DNA from: Warburgia ugandensis
Taxonomy: Eukaryota > Streptophyta > Magnoliopsida > Canellales > Canellaceae
Assembly: GCA_035236585.1 (NCBI GenBank)
Contig: CP141137.1
Coordinates: 7,270,327-7,334,326 of the forward strand
Length of the DNA stretch: 64,000 nt
Direction: 5' to 3'
Shown here one piece after another: positions 34,448 through 46,089 of the stretch. Positions within the stretch are counted from its first letter, which is position 1. Every line of letters begins with the position of its first letter. Made by a program: the position numbers and the translations under genes. The notes under the pieces are model-generated. The model did not search any database. It saw nothing but the letters and a program-made list of their open reading frames with translations, and was not told the DNA's origin.

Positions 34448-34631
34448 AAAAAAAGGCAGTCCCGGTGCATGAAGCTCCAACCTATGCGGGATCCGAGAAA
34501 GGGGCAGACCACAAGGGCTTATAGTAGGCAACCTTACCTTGTATTTTGCAAGAAGCTGATTCCACACATTAAACCCGTGACCTCAAGGTCATACGACGAC
34601 AACTTTTACCATTGCACCAAGGCTCCCCTTC
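34448..34631 (-). mobile_element. Au-type SINE, full length, inserted at a retrotransposon primer site
   Basis: A complete minus-strand copy from AAAAAAAGGCAG (tail) through CCGTGACCTCAAGGTC (reverse box B) to CACCAAGGCTCCCCTTC (head). It is bounded by AGAGCTCCCCAACAAC (34432-34447) and AGAGCTCTCCAGCAAC (34632-34647), a 16-bp target duplication with two mismatches. The duplicated target overlaps the LTR element's primer-binding site. Confidence 0.93.
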
Positions 34632-34649
34632 AGAGCTCTCCAGCAACAA

Positions 34650-36930
34650 TGGATAATTTGAAATACACAGAACTCTAGGTGTATGCACATGAGACTTGGA
34701 CCGTGTTTCAGATGATCGAATAGAATCATGAAAGACGTGGAAATGCCAAGGGTGGTCCGAACATGGGTCGCACAGCCATTACGACATAAGACGTGCAGTT
34801 TTTTAAAGGCGTATACTGGCATGTGAGACAGCATGGGGCATATTTATAGCTTTTGCCATCTATTTACTGTAACATCTGGCTTTTGCCATTGTTTAGTCTT
34901 ACACCTCAACTGCTTGTATTTCTTCCCCACTTTTCTTACACCCGTCTCCCTCAAAACTTGTACATAAAAAGATGTACAAATAACTTGTAGATCCAACATC
35001 ATAGGAAGACAAATGAATGCATTTAAATGTGAAATCAGAAAATATTATTTATTTGATGTGCAGAAGGCTCCCCATTTAGTATTTGGAATCAAGGATAGGA
35101 AGGGTTGCAGAAATGATTGCATGTGGGATTGATATCGCCTTCAATTCTTCTGTTTTCTTAGCTGTCTTGTAAACAATTTTAAAATCTTTTGACACTGTCA
35201 TGTTTCCTTGCAAGAAGCTGAAAATAATAAAGCAAGTCTTGGTTCTTGCTGTGATATTCCAACGAAAGAGCTGGCACAGGAGTTTTGGTGCATACTTTGT
35301 GCTGATTTACGCGTATTTGAGTTGAGGATGTGGTTGCCACCTCAAGGGTCCTCTCTTGTGATAAATTTGAGAAGATTTATGAGTACAAGCTGATTTTTAC
35401 ATGGCAAGAAAGACTAACTATAGATGGCATCCCAAACACAAACTTAACAACCTGCTGACACAACCATCTCACGTTAACCCTAACAAGCAGCACCTAGCTA
35501 GATCGATGGGGAACTTTCGTGCCTTTGATTTTGTATTTTTTTTTTAATTTTTGTGTGTGCACATATTACTTTTTAGTAAGATGTCCAAGGAAAGGAGGAA
35601 TGCTGCAACAAAGCTTTGTAGCAGTAGTGGTGCAACAAGTCTCTCACCTACTTTCTGACTAGGGTTCAATGCAACAATGCAGATTGAATGAATTTGGAAT
35701 CGGAATAATGTGATTTAGGTTTTGCTAAATGTTTGATCTCATAACAAGCACGCTACCATGGCCCTGATGTAGGTTTGAATTCTCCAACGATATGTGATCT
35801 AGTTGCACTTAAAGAAAAAACTATGATCTAATTGCACTAGAAGTCATAAGTGGGCCGACTCATTGACGACCAATTTTTTTCCTTTTCCTTTTACTTATTT
35901 AATTTCACCTTTTGCTCAAGAAGGACAATCCGATTGTGCGCATCACATGCTTCGTAAGTGAGATTGCTAATATCATGGTTCACGTGGAGCAACAGTATAT
36001 GGTCTGGTGTGATTTGCGAAAGGGAAGAAAAGAGAAAGCAAAGAGAGAGAGGCCCTATAGATTAAAGTGACAAAATGAGCTAGTCATCAAAGGCTAAAAT
36101 CATATCAGCTTACGTCTAATCACTTGGTGTTATGTTCCAAATGCTGGCAATTGGGCACCCAAGGCGTGTACCTCCTCAGTGTGAGGTGGGAACATAAATA
36201 GAAGGTAGGCCTCTCTCACAAGATCACGGTATCAATGTTCTTTCTACTTCGTGGCATGTACCCACTGTAACTCAAAAAGATAGATTTCTACTTGCATGCA
36301 TGTTTGTCGAGTAGATAGAGACGGGCCGTAAAGTCTTTTAGAAGCAGAAAGTTTCATTACACAAAGAAACCAAAGGGACTTAGAAAATTCAGGTTCAATG
36401 GACGTAGCTGGCTGGTCGAACAATCCAATATCTTGAAGCCACCCGGGTGAGAATGCAGTAAGAGAACAAGTAAGAACAGGCTTACACCTCAAAACATAGA
36501 CAAGATGGCAAGACTAGAAACTTTTACTAAGAGCCGAAGCTGCCACAAAAAAGTCCCCCTCTTACCAATACCAAAAATCAGAAATGAAGATACATCAAAA
36601 GAAAGGAAGATCACCTTGATAACGCTCTACTTAATCGAATGAAATCCTTCCCTGACTCGGATATAATGATTTGAAGACCTTGGTCCGAAGCTCCATCTTT
36701 TGCAACTTCTCCGCTGGATCATTAGCGGATGTAGGGATCTGGGTTGGAAGCTGGAACTGGGAATAAATATATTATATTCCCTGAGAAAGAGTTATTCGAT
36801 CATTTGGAGCTAAATGAACTCCTGAAACCGAATTATGAAGGCTTAGTTTCGGCAAGAATTCTGATGTCTGTGTCAGATTGTATTAATTACATCCCATGGG
36901 AAACTCTTAATTTCCTGGGTCCATTGTTTT
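34650..36930. other. No gene that can be assigned
   Basis: Two stretches look mildly gene-like but match nothing I know. On the minus strand near 36735-36608 a block encodes GLQIIISESGKDFIRLSRAL and ends at AAG|GTGATC, possibly an exon. On the minus strand 36244-36492 encodes 82 residues of unknown type. The rest is AT-rich intergenic DNA. Confidence 0.35.
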
Positions 36931-36939
36931 AGTGACTGA

Positions 36940-37330
36940 TTCTAAGTGCATGGTTAATGGTTAATGGAATCTAATTTTGAGATTTTTCAAACTCCTAATG
37001 TCTTTTGTGATAAAGATCGTCAAGATTGGATGATTTTATCATCCCAAATTCTGACTTTTCTCTCTTGAATGATAAGATTGTACTTTTTAAGTTGTTTATT
37101 TTAGACCCTTCTTTCAACAATTTTTAGGATCGTTCATGTCTGGACTCAACGAATCAGTACTGTTTTGGGGTTAGTAGTCATCCACCAGAAGAGCAATCTG
37201 ATGAACAGGTCTAATAAACCAAAAGTAGGCCCTATCATAGTAAAGCGGCTTACATTACAATGTCTTGCTTTCTTCAAAATCCTCAAGGTCTTAGCTTTGT
37301 TTGTTCTCAATTTTTTTTCTCTTATGCAGG
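36940..37330. repeat. Local duplication, copy 1
   Basis: Aligns at moderate identity with 37400-37765: ATTGGATGATTTTATCATCC, TGTTTTGGGGTTAGTA, AATCTGATGAACAGGTCTAA, TACATTACAATGTCTTGCTT. Confidence 0.7.
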
Positions 37331-37337
37331 AATATCA

Positions 37338-37380
37338 TTTACTCTAACCCAAATCGGGATAAGGCTTTGATGATGATGCA
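37338..37380 (+). mobile_element. LINE 3'-end fragment
   Basis: CTAACCCAAATCGGGATAAG, then GCTTTGATGATGATGC, matches the last 40 bp of the LINE at 5390-5429 (CTAATTGGGATAAAGGTCTT, then GATGATGATG). It lies between the two copies of the local duplication. Confidence 0.65.
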
Positions 37381-37399
37381 GGAGTATCATTTTTCAAAA

Positions 37400-37765
37400 T
37401 GATATGAATACTTGACTCCTATATATAGCACGCTTGTGTGATGTGCCCCCATGGTGGTCCCACCTTGGGTTTATCTAGGCCATTCATTTGATTTTTCTAA
37501 CTCTAAAGATCACCATAATTGGATGATTTTAACATCCCAAAATTGTACTTTCTTATCTTGAATACTATAGTTTACTTTCATCTCATTCATTTTGTTTAGT
37601 AATGTTTTGGAGTTAGTACTCATACACAAGAGGTGGAATCTGATGAAGCGTTTAATCTACCAAAAGTTAGGGCCCACCATGGTAAACCGGATTGCATCAC
37701 AATATCTTGCTATCGGCAAAATCTTCAGTTAGTCTCAGCTTTATTTATTCTCAGTTTCTTTTAAT
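37400..37765. repeat. Local duplication, copy 2
   Basis: Second copy of 36940-37330: ATTGGATGATTTTAACATCC, TGTTTTGGAGTTAGTA, AATCTGATGAAGCGTTTAAT, TGCATCACAATATCTTGCTA. Confidence 0.7.
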
Positions 37766-38218
37766 TTTCTATTTTCTTTCTTCTTCTTCTACTTGTCTAA
37801 CGACAATTCCCTGGACATCATGAGGGCTAGCTATTTACTTGCAAACTTTTTTTCTGGGAAATTAAATCTATTTGATTTTCCTGCTAAACAACGTTTACAA
37901 ACAGAACTGAGTTTATCTCATTTACAGTACAGAAAAATGGCAGTAGTAACTTGTTGAAAGGTTTGTCGTCTAACTTTTCCTCACTTTTCTTGGCAACCTA
38001 ACAGGCCCCCACAATGCATGAGATTTTCCTCTTCTACGGCAAGTACGGAAAGAATTTATTGAAGACTAAGATACGTTTTGCGTGGTAAGAAATGCATTGA
38101 GTTGAACTATTATTTCCGCCCTAACAACTTTCTATAAAGTCTTCACCTAATTAAGGGTACTATTCCCTGGTAGCCCATCTGAATATCACTTTCAAATGGG
38201 CTAAGTCGAGGGTGCTAC

Positions 38219-38223
<5 letters not shown>

Positions 38224-38257
<34 letters not shown>

Positions 38258-38269
38258 CTCGCTCTCTCT
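38224..38269. repeat. (CT)n microsatellite
   Basis: About 15 CT units, then interrupted GCTCTC copies. Confidence 0.95.
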
Positions 38270-38849
38270 TTATTTGTAATAGTTGTTGACTAACCACAAA
38301 TGACCAGTTGATCCGGACAACATGGGGCCTCTTCTCATTACCCTTAGTGGAAGGCTTAAGGTGGCACTTCTTTCTTGTTGGGGTCATTTTAATTATATTT
38401 AGAAATTAGATTAATAGTTTGTAGATAGTTTTGCTTAAAAAGAGAGATGCACTATCCAAACCGAGGGTGGAGATTGAGTCCATAACCCCTCCATCTAGGT
38501 CTCACCTTTGAATAATTTGATGATTTTAACTTATCCATCTTTTTCACCCTTCCCTGTTTAGTCCATCTAAATAAGTTAATATTCATTGAGTACTTCTAAC
38601 AACTAGTTTTATCAGTTGAAAAGTATCTTAGTTGTGATCATTTGACTTTTCAACTAAAGCATCCAAAGAAAATTAGCAGCCAGAAGCAACTAACAGGGAT
38701 GTGTTTTTGTACGTAATCTATCTAGAAAGTTGAACAATATAAATGGGTTAGATCATTCAAAGTGGGTTTTGATAGCAGGAAAGCTCAGTCCAAATAGCAT
38801 TTCTCAAAAAGAAAAAAGAAAAAAAGATGGATGCTTAGACATTTCGTCA

Positions 38850-39465
38850 TCCAAAGCTCTTAAGGCATTAAAATAACACCTTAATAGAGTAAGTTTTATA
38901 TGATTTTTGACAAGCTTCATTGCATTATATTACGAGTATATCAGCCAAATGGGGCCCTTCCAATATATTGTGTGGATCATTGAGCATCAATATCATCATC
39001 CGAAAAGTGTGATTTAGGTTATCTCCTTGGCCCACCTATCACTGTCATCTCTCTGATCATGACACGTTGCGTGTGGCTGTCACTTTCATCTCTCTGATCA
39101 TAACACGTTGGTGGATAATGTACAGGCAAATATGTTTAATTTAGACACTACATGTATTATTCCTAGTGAAAGTAACATGTTAACTCCTAATAAGAGATTT
39201 CATGACATCATGGCATACACTGCCTCCATAAGTTCAGACGAGCCATGCATTTATGTACTTATCATAAGCTGGGATTAGATAATATATAATTACACATCCA
39301 GCTGTAGTCCCTCTGTTATTCTTTTGTTTCATTTTTTTAAATACATTCTCCATCAAAATAGGGGAGTTTACACAAGATAGATCCGAGATCAGTGGAAGAA
39401 CCATCTTCCGGAAAGACTTTGTCAATGTGAACGCAGTGACCCAAGGCGTGCCATGTATATAAATG
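38850..39465. repeat. Segmental duplication, copy 1 (about 600 bp)
   Basis: Shares ordered blocks with 45490-46085: CATCCAAAGCTCTTAAGGCA, GATTTTTGACA, GTGATTTAGGTTATCTCCTT, CACTGTCATCTCTCTGATCA, CTAATAAGAGATTTCATGAC, GTCAATGTGAACGCAGTGAC. Non-coding in both places. Confidence 0.7.
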
Positions 39466-40099
39466 AAGTAAAAGGTTAGGAGAACATGAAGTGATGATCA
39501 GAGTCTGAATTCTTGCACAAATTCTTCTCCCTTTTATAATTTAATCCTAAATAAAAGAATGAAGTAGTAACTAAGGAGACTTTGGTTCCTTAAAGAAATT
39601 GACAAATGATAAAATAGGCTTAATTTTGTCAACGTTGCTTCAACTCTCTCTCTCTTGTCTTGTGGAGTAGATGGTTCTATTTTAAGTCATATGATTAGGC
39701 ATCCAAGAGAATGGATAGCCGTGATTTGTGCAATATTTTTCCTTTTGTATTTTCTCTTAAATAAATCGGTAGTGATATATGCCCCTTGCTTATCGTCATG
39801 AGTCTCTCACTGTATAGAACGGACAGCTATAACCTCAGATGGGCCAGATTTTTTAAGGTTCAATGCTCCAAAATTCTCGTTTTATTGGATCATCCAGGAA
39901 ACTCCTGCTTTTAGTGGTAAAATAGTCTACCCGACGCCCCAACTGATTATATAATCGTTTGGATCATTAAACAAGCTGGCACTATTTGTACTTATACTGG
40001 TCCACGTAGTTGCATTGACCACGTTAAAAGGAAATAGGAGTATACATTCTTCTAATTAAGAAGTATTGATTTATGAGAAATAATGATAGAAACTGGTTT

Positions 40100-40264
40100 G
40101 AAGGGATCCTTGGGGCAATGACAGAGTTGTTGTTATGAGACTTTGAAGTCATGGATTCAAGGCATGGAAATAGTCTCTTGCAAAATACAAGGTAAGATTG
40201 GGTACTATTGACCTTTATGGTTCGCACCTTCCTCAGACTCCGTACACCTAGGCTACCCTCCATA
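40100..40264 (+). mobile_element. Au-type SINE with target duplications
   Basis: Diverged copy in family order (GGATCCTTGGGGCAATGACA head, GAAGTCATGGATTCAAGG box B, CTCTTGCAAAATACAAGG, ACCTTTATGGTTCGCACCTT). It is flanked by perfect 14-bp duplications ATAGAAACTGGTTT at 40086-40099 and 40265-40278. The 3' end is shortened relative to other copies. Confidence 0.92.
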
Positions 40265-41039
40265 ATAGAAACTGGTTTCTATTGAAACTTCTGCTTTTGG
40301 TGCATGGGTTATCTAAGATGTGGTGCACAAGGAGCTAAGGCCGTCTAGAAACCTTTGCTTTTTAAGTATGTGGCTTGTCTTAGACTCTAAGCACAGTGAC
40401 AGAATATGAAGTTAACCCTCTCCCATGATAGGTCATGGATTCAAGGCTGCTTGTGGCTGTCTGTGTCCAAAATCCAACTTGCACAAACACAACCAGAATA
40501 AAAGAACAAAAGATGTGGTGAGGGAGATTTGCGGTTTGGTTCATGCGACAAAAACATTACGGATATTAACTACTTGGAAGAGCCATAGGGGAGGTGGAAT
40601 CAATGTCATCAGACAGATAAGAAGAAACACAAAAAAGTCTTATGAAGTCGGTGTGGCTTTCTCCATTTCACATTTCTTTAATTGCAACATGGTCACTTAG
40701 CCACCCACTGACACAAACCGTACAATTCCGCATCACGGACATGTAACTTGTTTCTCCACTTTCCTTGCAAAGAGGGTTTGGCCCACCACTTAATGGCTCA
40801 TACGACTGACTCCAGCAACACTACCGACATCTTGTCGTCCTTAGAGAATGGAAGGTGGAACAAAACTTTCCACCCTCCTAACTTTGCCACCCATCGGGCT
40901 AGATTTACTTAGCACCTACCTAATATGTCGTCTACGCATAGGATGGGGATTAAAATGGATGTTGTTGTTAGGCACATCAGCCCTGTGACGCACACCGGGA
41001 TTTAGGCTTGTTTCATATGATTTGGAGGTCATGGCTTGA

Positions 41040-41226
41040 AGGGGAGCCTATTCCCCAAAGATAAAGTTGTTGTCGTGTGATATTAAGATTACGGGTTCAA
41101 GACATGAAAACAGCCTATTACAAATATACAAGGTAAGGCTGAGTACCATAGACCTTTGTAGTACACCCCTTCCTTAAATCCACATAGGTAGGAGCTTCGT
41201 ACACCAGGCTGCCTTTTTATTTATTT
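41040..41226 (+). mobile_element. Au-type SINE with 20-bp target duplications, inserted in an older SINE
   Basis: Order: GGGGAGCC head, GATTACGGGTTCAAGACATG box B, TACAAGGTAAGGCTG, GGTAGGAGCTTCGTACACCA, GGCTGCCTTTTT. ATTTGGAGGTCATGGCTTGA (41020-41039) and ATTTGGAGGTCACGGCTTGA (41227-41246) flank it, 19 of 20 identical. The duplicated target itself looks like a SINE box B region. Confidence 0.93.
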
Positions 41227-41412
41227 ATTTGGAGGTCACGGCTTGATCGCATGCACATGACCACTTGATGCAACCCTTTTTTTTTATTTTTTATTTGGAG
41301 GTTGTGGTTTAAGGCATGCACGTAGTCTCTTGAAAAAATACAAATTAAATTTGCATATTATAGATTCTTTGTAGTCTACCCGAGTTTTGTGCTCGGGGCT
41401 GCCCTTTTCTTC
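41227..41412 (+). mobile_element. Degenerate Au-type SINE pieces
   Basis: TTTGGAGGTCACGGCTTGAT and then TTTGGAGGTTGTGGTTTAAG, each followed by GCATGCAC-like sequence, then CTCTTGAAAAAATACAAATT and GTGCTCGGGGCTGCCCTTTT. These are box B, middle and tail of the same SINE family with large losses, perhaps two overlapping copies. Confidence 0.55.
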
Positions 41413-41825
41413 TTTGGATCCTGGAACAGATCAATGAACTAGTTAAGTTGCCTGGAAATTCCAATTGTCATGGATGGATATGATTAAACGAGAGTCCCTT
41501 ATCACAAACAAAATATATCAGATCTATGGTCCGAATTTATGAGTGATCTTGTTGAAAACGAAGCTCACGCCACAAGCATGTTGCCATGTGTCGAGTTGTC
41601 TTGAATTCTATTTGAAAATAGGACCCTCTGTAGTATGTGTGTGTTATATACGGATTACGGGTATTATCCTATATAAATTTTGTAGCATTTCCCTTTTTGT
41701 GCTGGGCAAGTACCTTGAGCTTGGTTGAGGGTGTAGTTGTGCTATCAATCTTTTCACTGGGAAGCTTCTTTTCTATCTGGTTCTCGCACGTCGTCTACCG
41801 TAGCTCATTGTTGAACCCCATAAAG

Positions 41826-41826
<1 letters not shown>

Positions 41827-41877
<51 letters not shown>
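41827..41877. repeat. (CT)n microsatellite
   Basis: About 25 perfect CT units. Confidence 0.98.
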
Positions 41878-41880
<3 letters not shown>

Positions 41881-41914
41881 TTTTAGATGCAGTAAGCTCA
41901 TTAAAGGAGGTTGG

Positions 41915-42015
41915 CTTCTCCTTTTCAAGATTCCGTACCTGAGAGTACGTCTAGCGTACCTTGGTGTCCTCTAATAAAGTCATGGTCAAGGCCATGTGCT
42001 TGAGCCAATGGAAAG
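41915..42015. repeat. Short duplicated segment, copy 1
   Basis: GTACGTCTAGCGTACCTTGG, TGTCCTCTAATAAAGTCATG and GTCAAGGCC correspond to GTACGTCTAGTGCACCTTGG, TATCCTCTAACGAGTCATGG and TCAAGATCG at 61945-62030. Confidence 0.6.
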
Positions 42016-42367
42016 CTTGAGTAAGTATGAAAGGGACAGCACAACCACCAGCCAAGACATTTTGATCATCTTCTTTACTATCCCATGTTACTTGATTTAT
42101 CTTCAAGTCTGTTTAAAGCAGTTTCTTGTTGAATATTAAAGACCAAACCACGTTTCTACCAGCAGTCTGGGTTCCTAACCTTTTCTGGAAGTGGTTGTGG
42201 CTTCTACCTCCTAGCCCAAAGACCATGTTATGTTTCATACTAAAATGATATCATTTCGGCTGTCAGATATTTTTTCTTAGTCAAGCTTATATTAACAAAG
42301 AGATTGGAATTACTGTGATATTCTCGATCGCCTTTTAAGATACATTTCTACTTTACCTCTCAAATGA

Positions 42368-42482
42368 AGGGAGCCTTGGTGTTGCAAAAATGCAAAGTAA
42401 GACTACTTACTATAGACCTTTGTGGTCTGCCCTTTCTCCAAACCATGCATAGGTATGAGCTTTGTGCACCAGGGTTGCCTTT
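42368..42482 (+). mobile_element. Au-type SINE with internal deletion
   Basis: Head GGGAGCCTTGGTGTT jumps straight to GCAAAAATGCAAAGTAAGAC, losing about 75 bp including box B. It continues to the tail with CCTTTGTGGTCTGCCCTTTC and GGTTGCCTTTT. TCAAATGAA occurs on both sides. Without box B such a copy could not be transcribed by Pol III. Confidence 0.8.
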
Positions 42483-42489
42483 TAACTTT

Positions 42490-45125
42490 CAAATGAAAAA
42501 GGAAAAGGAATTGGATAAAGGGAAGAGACTGCTCTATGTACCAAAACGAACTTTGGATGCCTCCCCGAGCAGGGGTTTCCGCGAGATGCTAAAATCTTCC
42601 CAATATCACAAAAATTAGATGGAAGGTCCAGATCAGCCGAATGTGTGGCTCAAGACATAAAAGTGGGGCTCTTTGAAATAAAAATGAATAAACAAAAAAT
42701 GGGGTGCTTCTGGATCAACCAATTGTTTCCATGTACATCAAATACAAATAAAATGAAAGAAAAATATGGCTGTAAATGTATTACACATTAAAATAGTGAA
42801 GATTTCTTAGAGAACATATAAAGGAAAATCTCCAAACTACTTTTCCAGTCCCTTCCTCTCTCTCTTTTATTTATTTTTTCTCTCTTTTGGCTGATTTTAA
42901 CGCATTAGGCGTATCATTTTGTTAAAACCCGACCCCTGAACGCTTCATATTGCTTCTCTGGGCGTCTGCAAACTAGACACTGAACGGCACAAAATGGGCT
43001 TCTCTTAGTTAGTAAACCAATCTATATGCTGCATGCTTCGTGTTCTCTGGGCTTTCCTACGTTTTGGTACGAACCTTGGGCTTTGAGGAATATATGAATG
43101 TGCCAAGCCTGTAGTGTTCAAAACAACTCCTGATCCTCTCATTGTCTGAACTCTTCCTTCTACTCATTCATCCTCAACCTGGAAACCTTCAATACCATCT
43201 TCGTAGTCCTTTTGGTGTGGCGATGCAACTGGATCTCTAAAGGCCCCATGCACCTCCATGACTAAACAAGCTCCACAATAAATTTCTGGTATCCAGTAAA
43301 TCAAATTCACTGTTTCCTACATGAGTTTTTATCTTATGTCAGCACAAAAAGTTAATGGATTAGTTGGGGTGTAACTCCATTTCTTTTTCTAGAACACTTG
43401 TTTTGAAAGACTGAGCCATTGATCATGTACGTTTTACAGAAATTAGGAAATGCAGATATCTAAGAATGCATTTGGACTATCCTAATTACTTGTTTTGGGT
43501 CATTCAAAACTTAATAAAAATAGATGATCTTAATTTTTTATCCAAAGAAATATAGGCCAAAAACAACCGATGATTATGTAATTTGATTTCTATTCTATAT
43601 AAGCCACTCCAACCATGATGAACGTCTTAAATCTACAAAACATAATCACCATTAAAAAAGGCAGCGCACTCCTATTTTTTTTGGTTTGTCTGTAAATATT
43701 ATCTTTTGCCAGAGGGTCTAATGTTACTCACAACGTCGGCATGAATAGATCCATGCAGTTTATCTGTATTAAGACAATCTCTAAAGTCGTCTATATGACA
43801 TGATTGGATACAATTAAATATATAATGTGTTCATCAGATCAAATGTCATTTATGATCAAATTCGTGATGTGTTAATCAGATTAATTGATCTCGTTATCAA
43901 TCATTTGTCGTGGAGGATCTATGAACTACGATTGCCAATGGCGTAAAAATCATGTCAATCATGTTTTTGGGCTTATGCATTGTTTCCCACCTTTCGTTTA
44001 TAGGGAACAGAAACCCGTTTAGTTGGAAGTTCGGACTGTCGAATTGGCTAGATAATTGGGCCAGTGATGATCTACGTCGCAGAACGTAAGCCACTATGTA
44101 GAAGTGGGTGCACTTCGTCACTGTATTATGATGATGTTAATGATACGTACTGTACTTAATATTTGAACTAATTATATGGTCAGGAGCTTGATGTAACCTA
44201 TTGAGCATGCACAATTTGAGAACTGGGTCCCACTTTTATATGATCTTTCTTCTGGTAGAACTTTTAGTTGATATTTTATTGTCTGTTATATAGGCTATTT
44301 GCTGAATGTTTGATCACTTTGGGGCCAGCTCTTTTTGAGAACTATGAAATAGAAAGTGGCAACCTACAATTTGTTACCTAGTCTTTGCATTTGTCTTCTT
44401 CAAAGGAGGGGCCCTTTATCAACTTCTACTTGATCAACGTGGATTATCAGAAGATTAAGAACCTTAATCAACCTTCCATTAACAAGTGCATGCTGCAACG
44501 GCACAAAAAATCCATGAATTCTTCATCATTCGATCCTCAAACACATCCATGCTCTTCTTAACAGTTCTATCATTATTCCATGCAAAAGATATCGAAATAA
44601 AGTTAGAAACATGATGCTTTTCACTTACAGCCCCTAACTAGCCCAATTCGAAAGGTGATGGGGTGAGCCGATCTCTAATGCGTGCCTCGGTGCCATTCCA
44701 CATCAGTCTCTGGCTCTTCGCAACATCTTTCTCTCAGACCTTGACCGTCACTTGGAAATCAATTCTGTCCACTCTGGGCCGACTAAGGAAAAACTACAGA
44801 GGAACAACTAGCAATGATTTCAAATTCTGAGACGAATCCATGACGGGTGGAATGTAACGGTGAAACTCACCTACAAGAAAAGATTCAATAGTGCATTCCA
44901 TGAAAAGGATGGGAACTCTGAAAACCACCAGAGAATCCAATTCCCACGACGATTTGTAGCCATGACAAAATACCATCATATGGCTATAACCAGTGACATA
45001 TGTCAAAGCCCACAAGGCGCTACTTGTTCTGTCGGGGGTTGCAGTCACACGACAAATGATACCTATTCTCTCTGTCTCTCCCTTAGTTATGTTTGTGTCT
45101 CCGTGTTAATTGTTCAGTACAGTCT
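42490..45125. other. No gene recognised
   Basis: AT-rich intergenic sequence. Frames at 43897-44121 (minus), 44794-45048 (minus) and 44860-45144 (plus) overlap each other or lack motifs. Confidence 0.5.
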
Positions 45126-45129
45126 TAGA

Positions 45130-45463
45130 GGAGTGCTAAACTGATCGCTGTAGCGGCTGAAGCTTACCTTTGCATTTTGCATGATCTCAATGGTTCATCT
45201 CATTGCTATAACTTGACATCTTTTATAGGTAAATTTTTTTATGATTTGGATAATTCTTTAGCTAAAAGACTTTATATAGTTTATAAAGTTTTTAAACTAC
45301 TTTTAACCACAACTTTTCATATGCATTTTTAAATGCTAGAATAATCTGAACTACATGCTTTTTAATCTATGAAACATCTAAATCTAAAGTAGCTAAGTAA
45401 ATGACAACCCTAAAAAATGTAGTTGATAGACTGCAACCATGGTGCGGTCAATTTAGCACTTCC
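45130..45463. mobile_element. MITE-like element, copy 2
   Basis: Ends GGAGTGCTAAACTGATCGC and GCGGTCAATTTAGCACTTCC form imperfect terminal inverted repeats of about 19 bp around a 334-bp AT-rich non-coding core. It is homologous to 29911-30237. A clear target duplication was not found, so the superfamily is open. Confidence 0.7.
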
Positions 45464-45489
45464 TTAACCTAAAAGAAGACTTGGGGTTA

Positions 45490-46085
45490 CGGTGGAATCC
45501 AAAGCTCTTAAGTCATTAAGACAAGATCTCATTTGGATTTGGATCTCTACGATTTTTGACAGAATTCGAGAGTCACGTTACAACTACATGAGCCAATTGG
45601 GTTCTCCAGATGGCCCGCCATGCTGTTCATGGACAACTGAGAATCAATAGAACCGTATGAAGCATGTGATTTGGGTCAGCCTCCTCGGTTCCACTCGTCA
45701 TTGTCATCTCTACTGATCACGAACCGCTGGGCAATAATACACACATTAATTTAATTAGGGCTGCTCGACACAGATTAATCTTCACCGAAGGGTTCAAAAT
45801 GTGAACGTCGCCCTAATAAGGGATTTCTCGACATCACACTTGGCATCCATGAAATAATAGGAATCCACTCTTTGCCTCTCTATCTTTGCATGGGACTTAT
45901 ACTTTTACATCATTAAACTGGATTTGATACGGTCTACGCTATTAGTTTTATTTCCCTTTTTCTTTTCAAAAATAATTTCTCCATGCATGGAAAAAGGAAA
46001 CTTTGACAAAATTTCAATGCGAGAAAGATCTCCCAAGCAACTTTCTCAATGTGAATGCATCAACCAAGATATAGCGGTGTCAACG
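45490..46085. repeat. Segmental duplication, copy 2
   Basis: Ordered blocks AATCCAAAGCTCTTAAGTCA, GATTTTTGACA, GTGATTTGGGTCAGCCTCCT, CATTGTCATCTCTACTGATC, CTAATAAGGGATTTCTCGAC, CTCAATGTGAATGCATCAAC match 38850-39465. Confidence 0.7.
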
Positions 46086-46089
46086 AGAA

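Noticed and set aside
36244..36492. Minus-strand frame of 82 codons as a gene
   Set aside because: No recognisable domain, and no supporting exon structure beyond the weak block near 36.6-36.7 kb.
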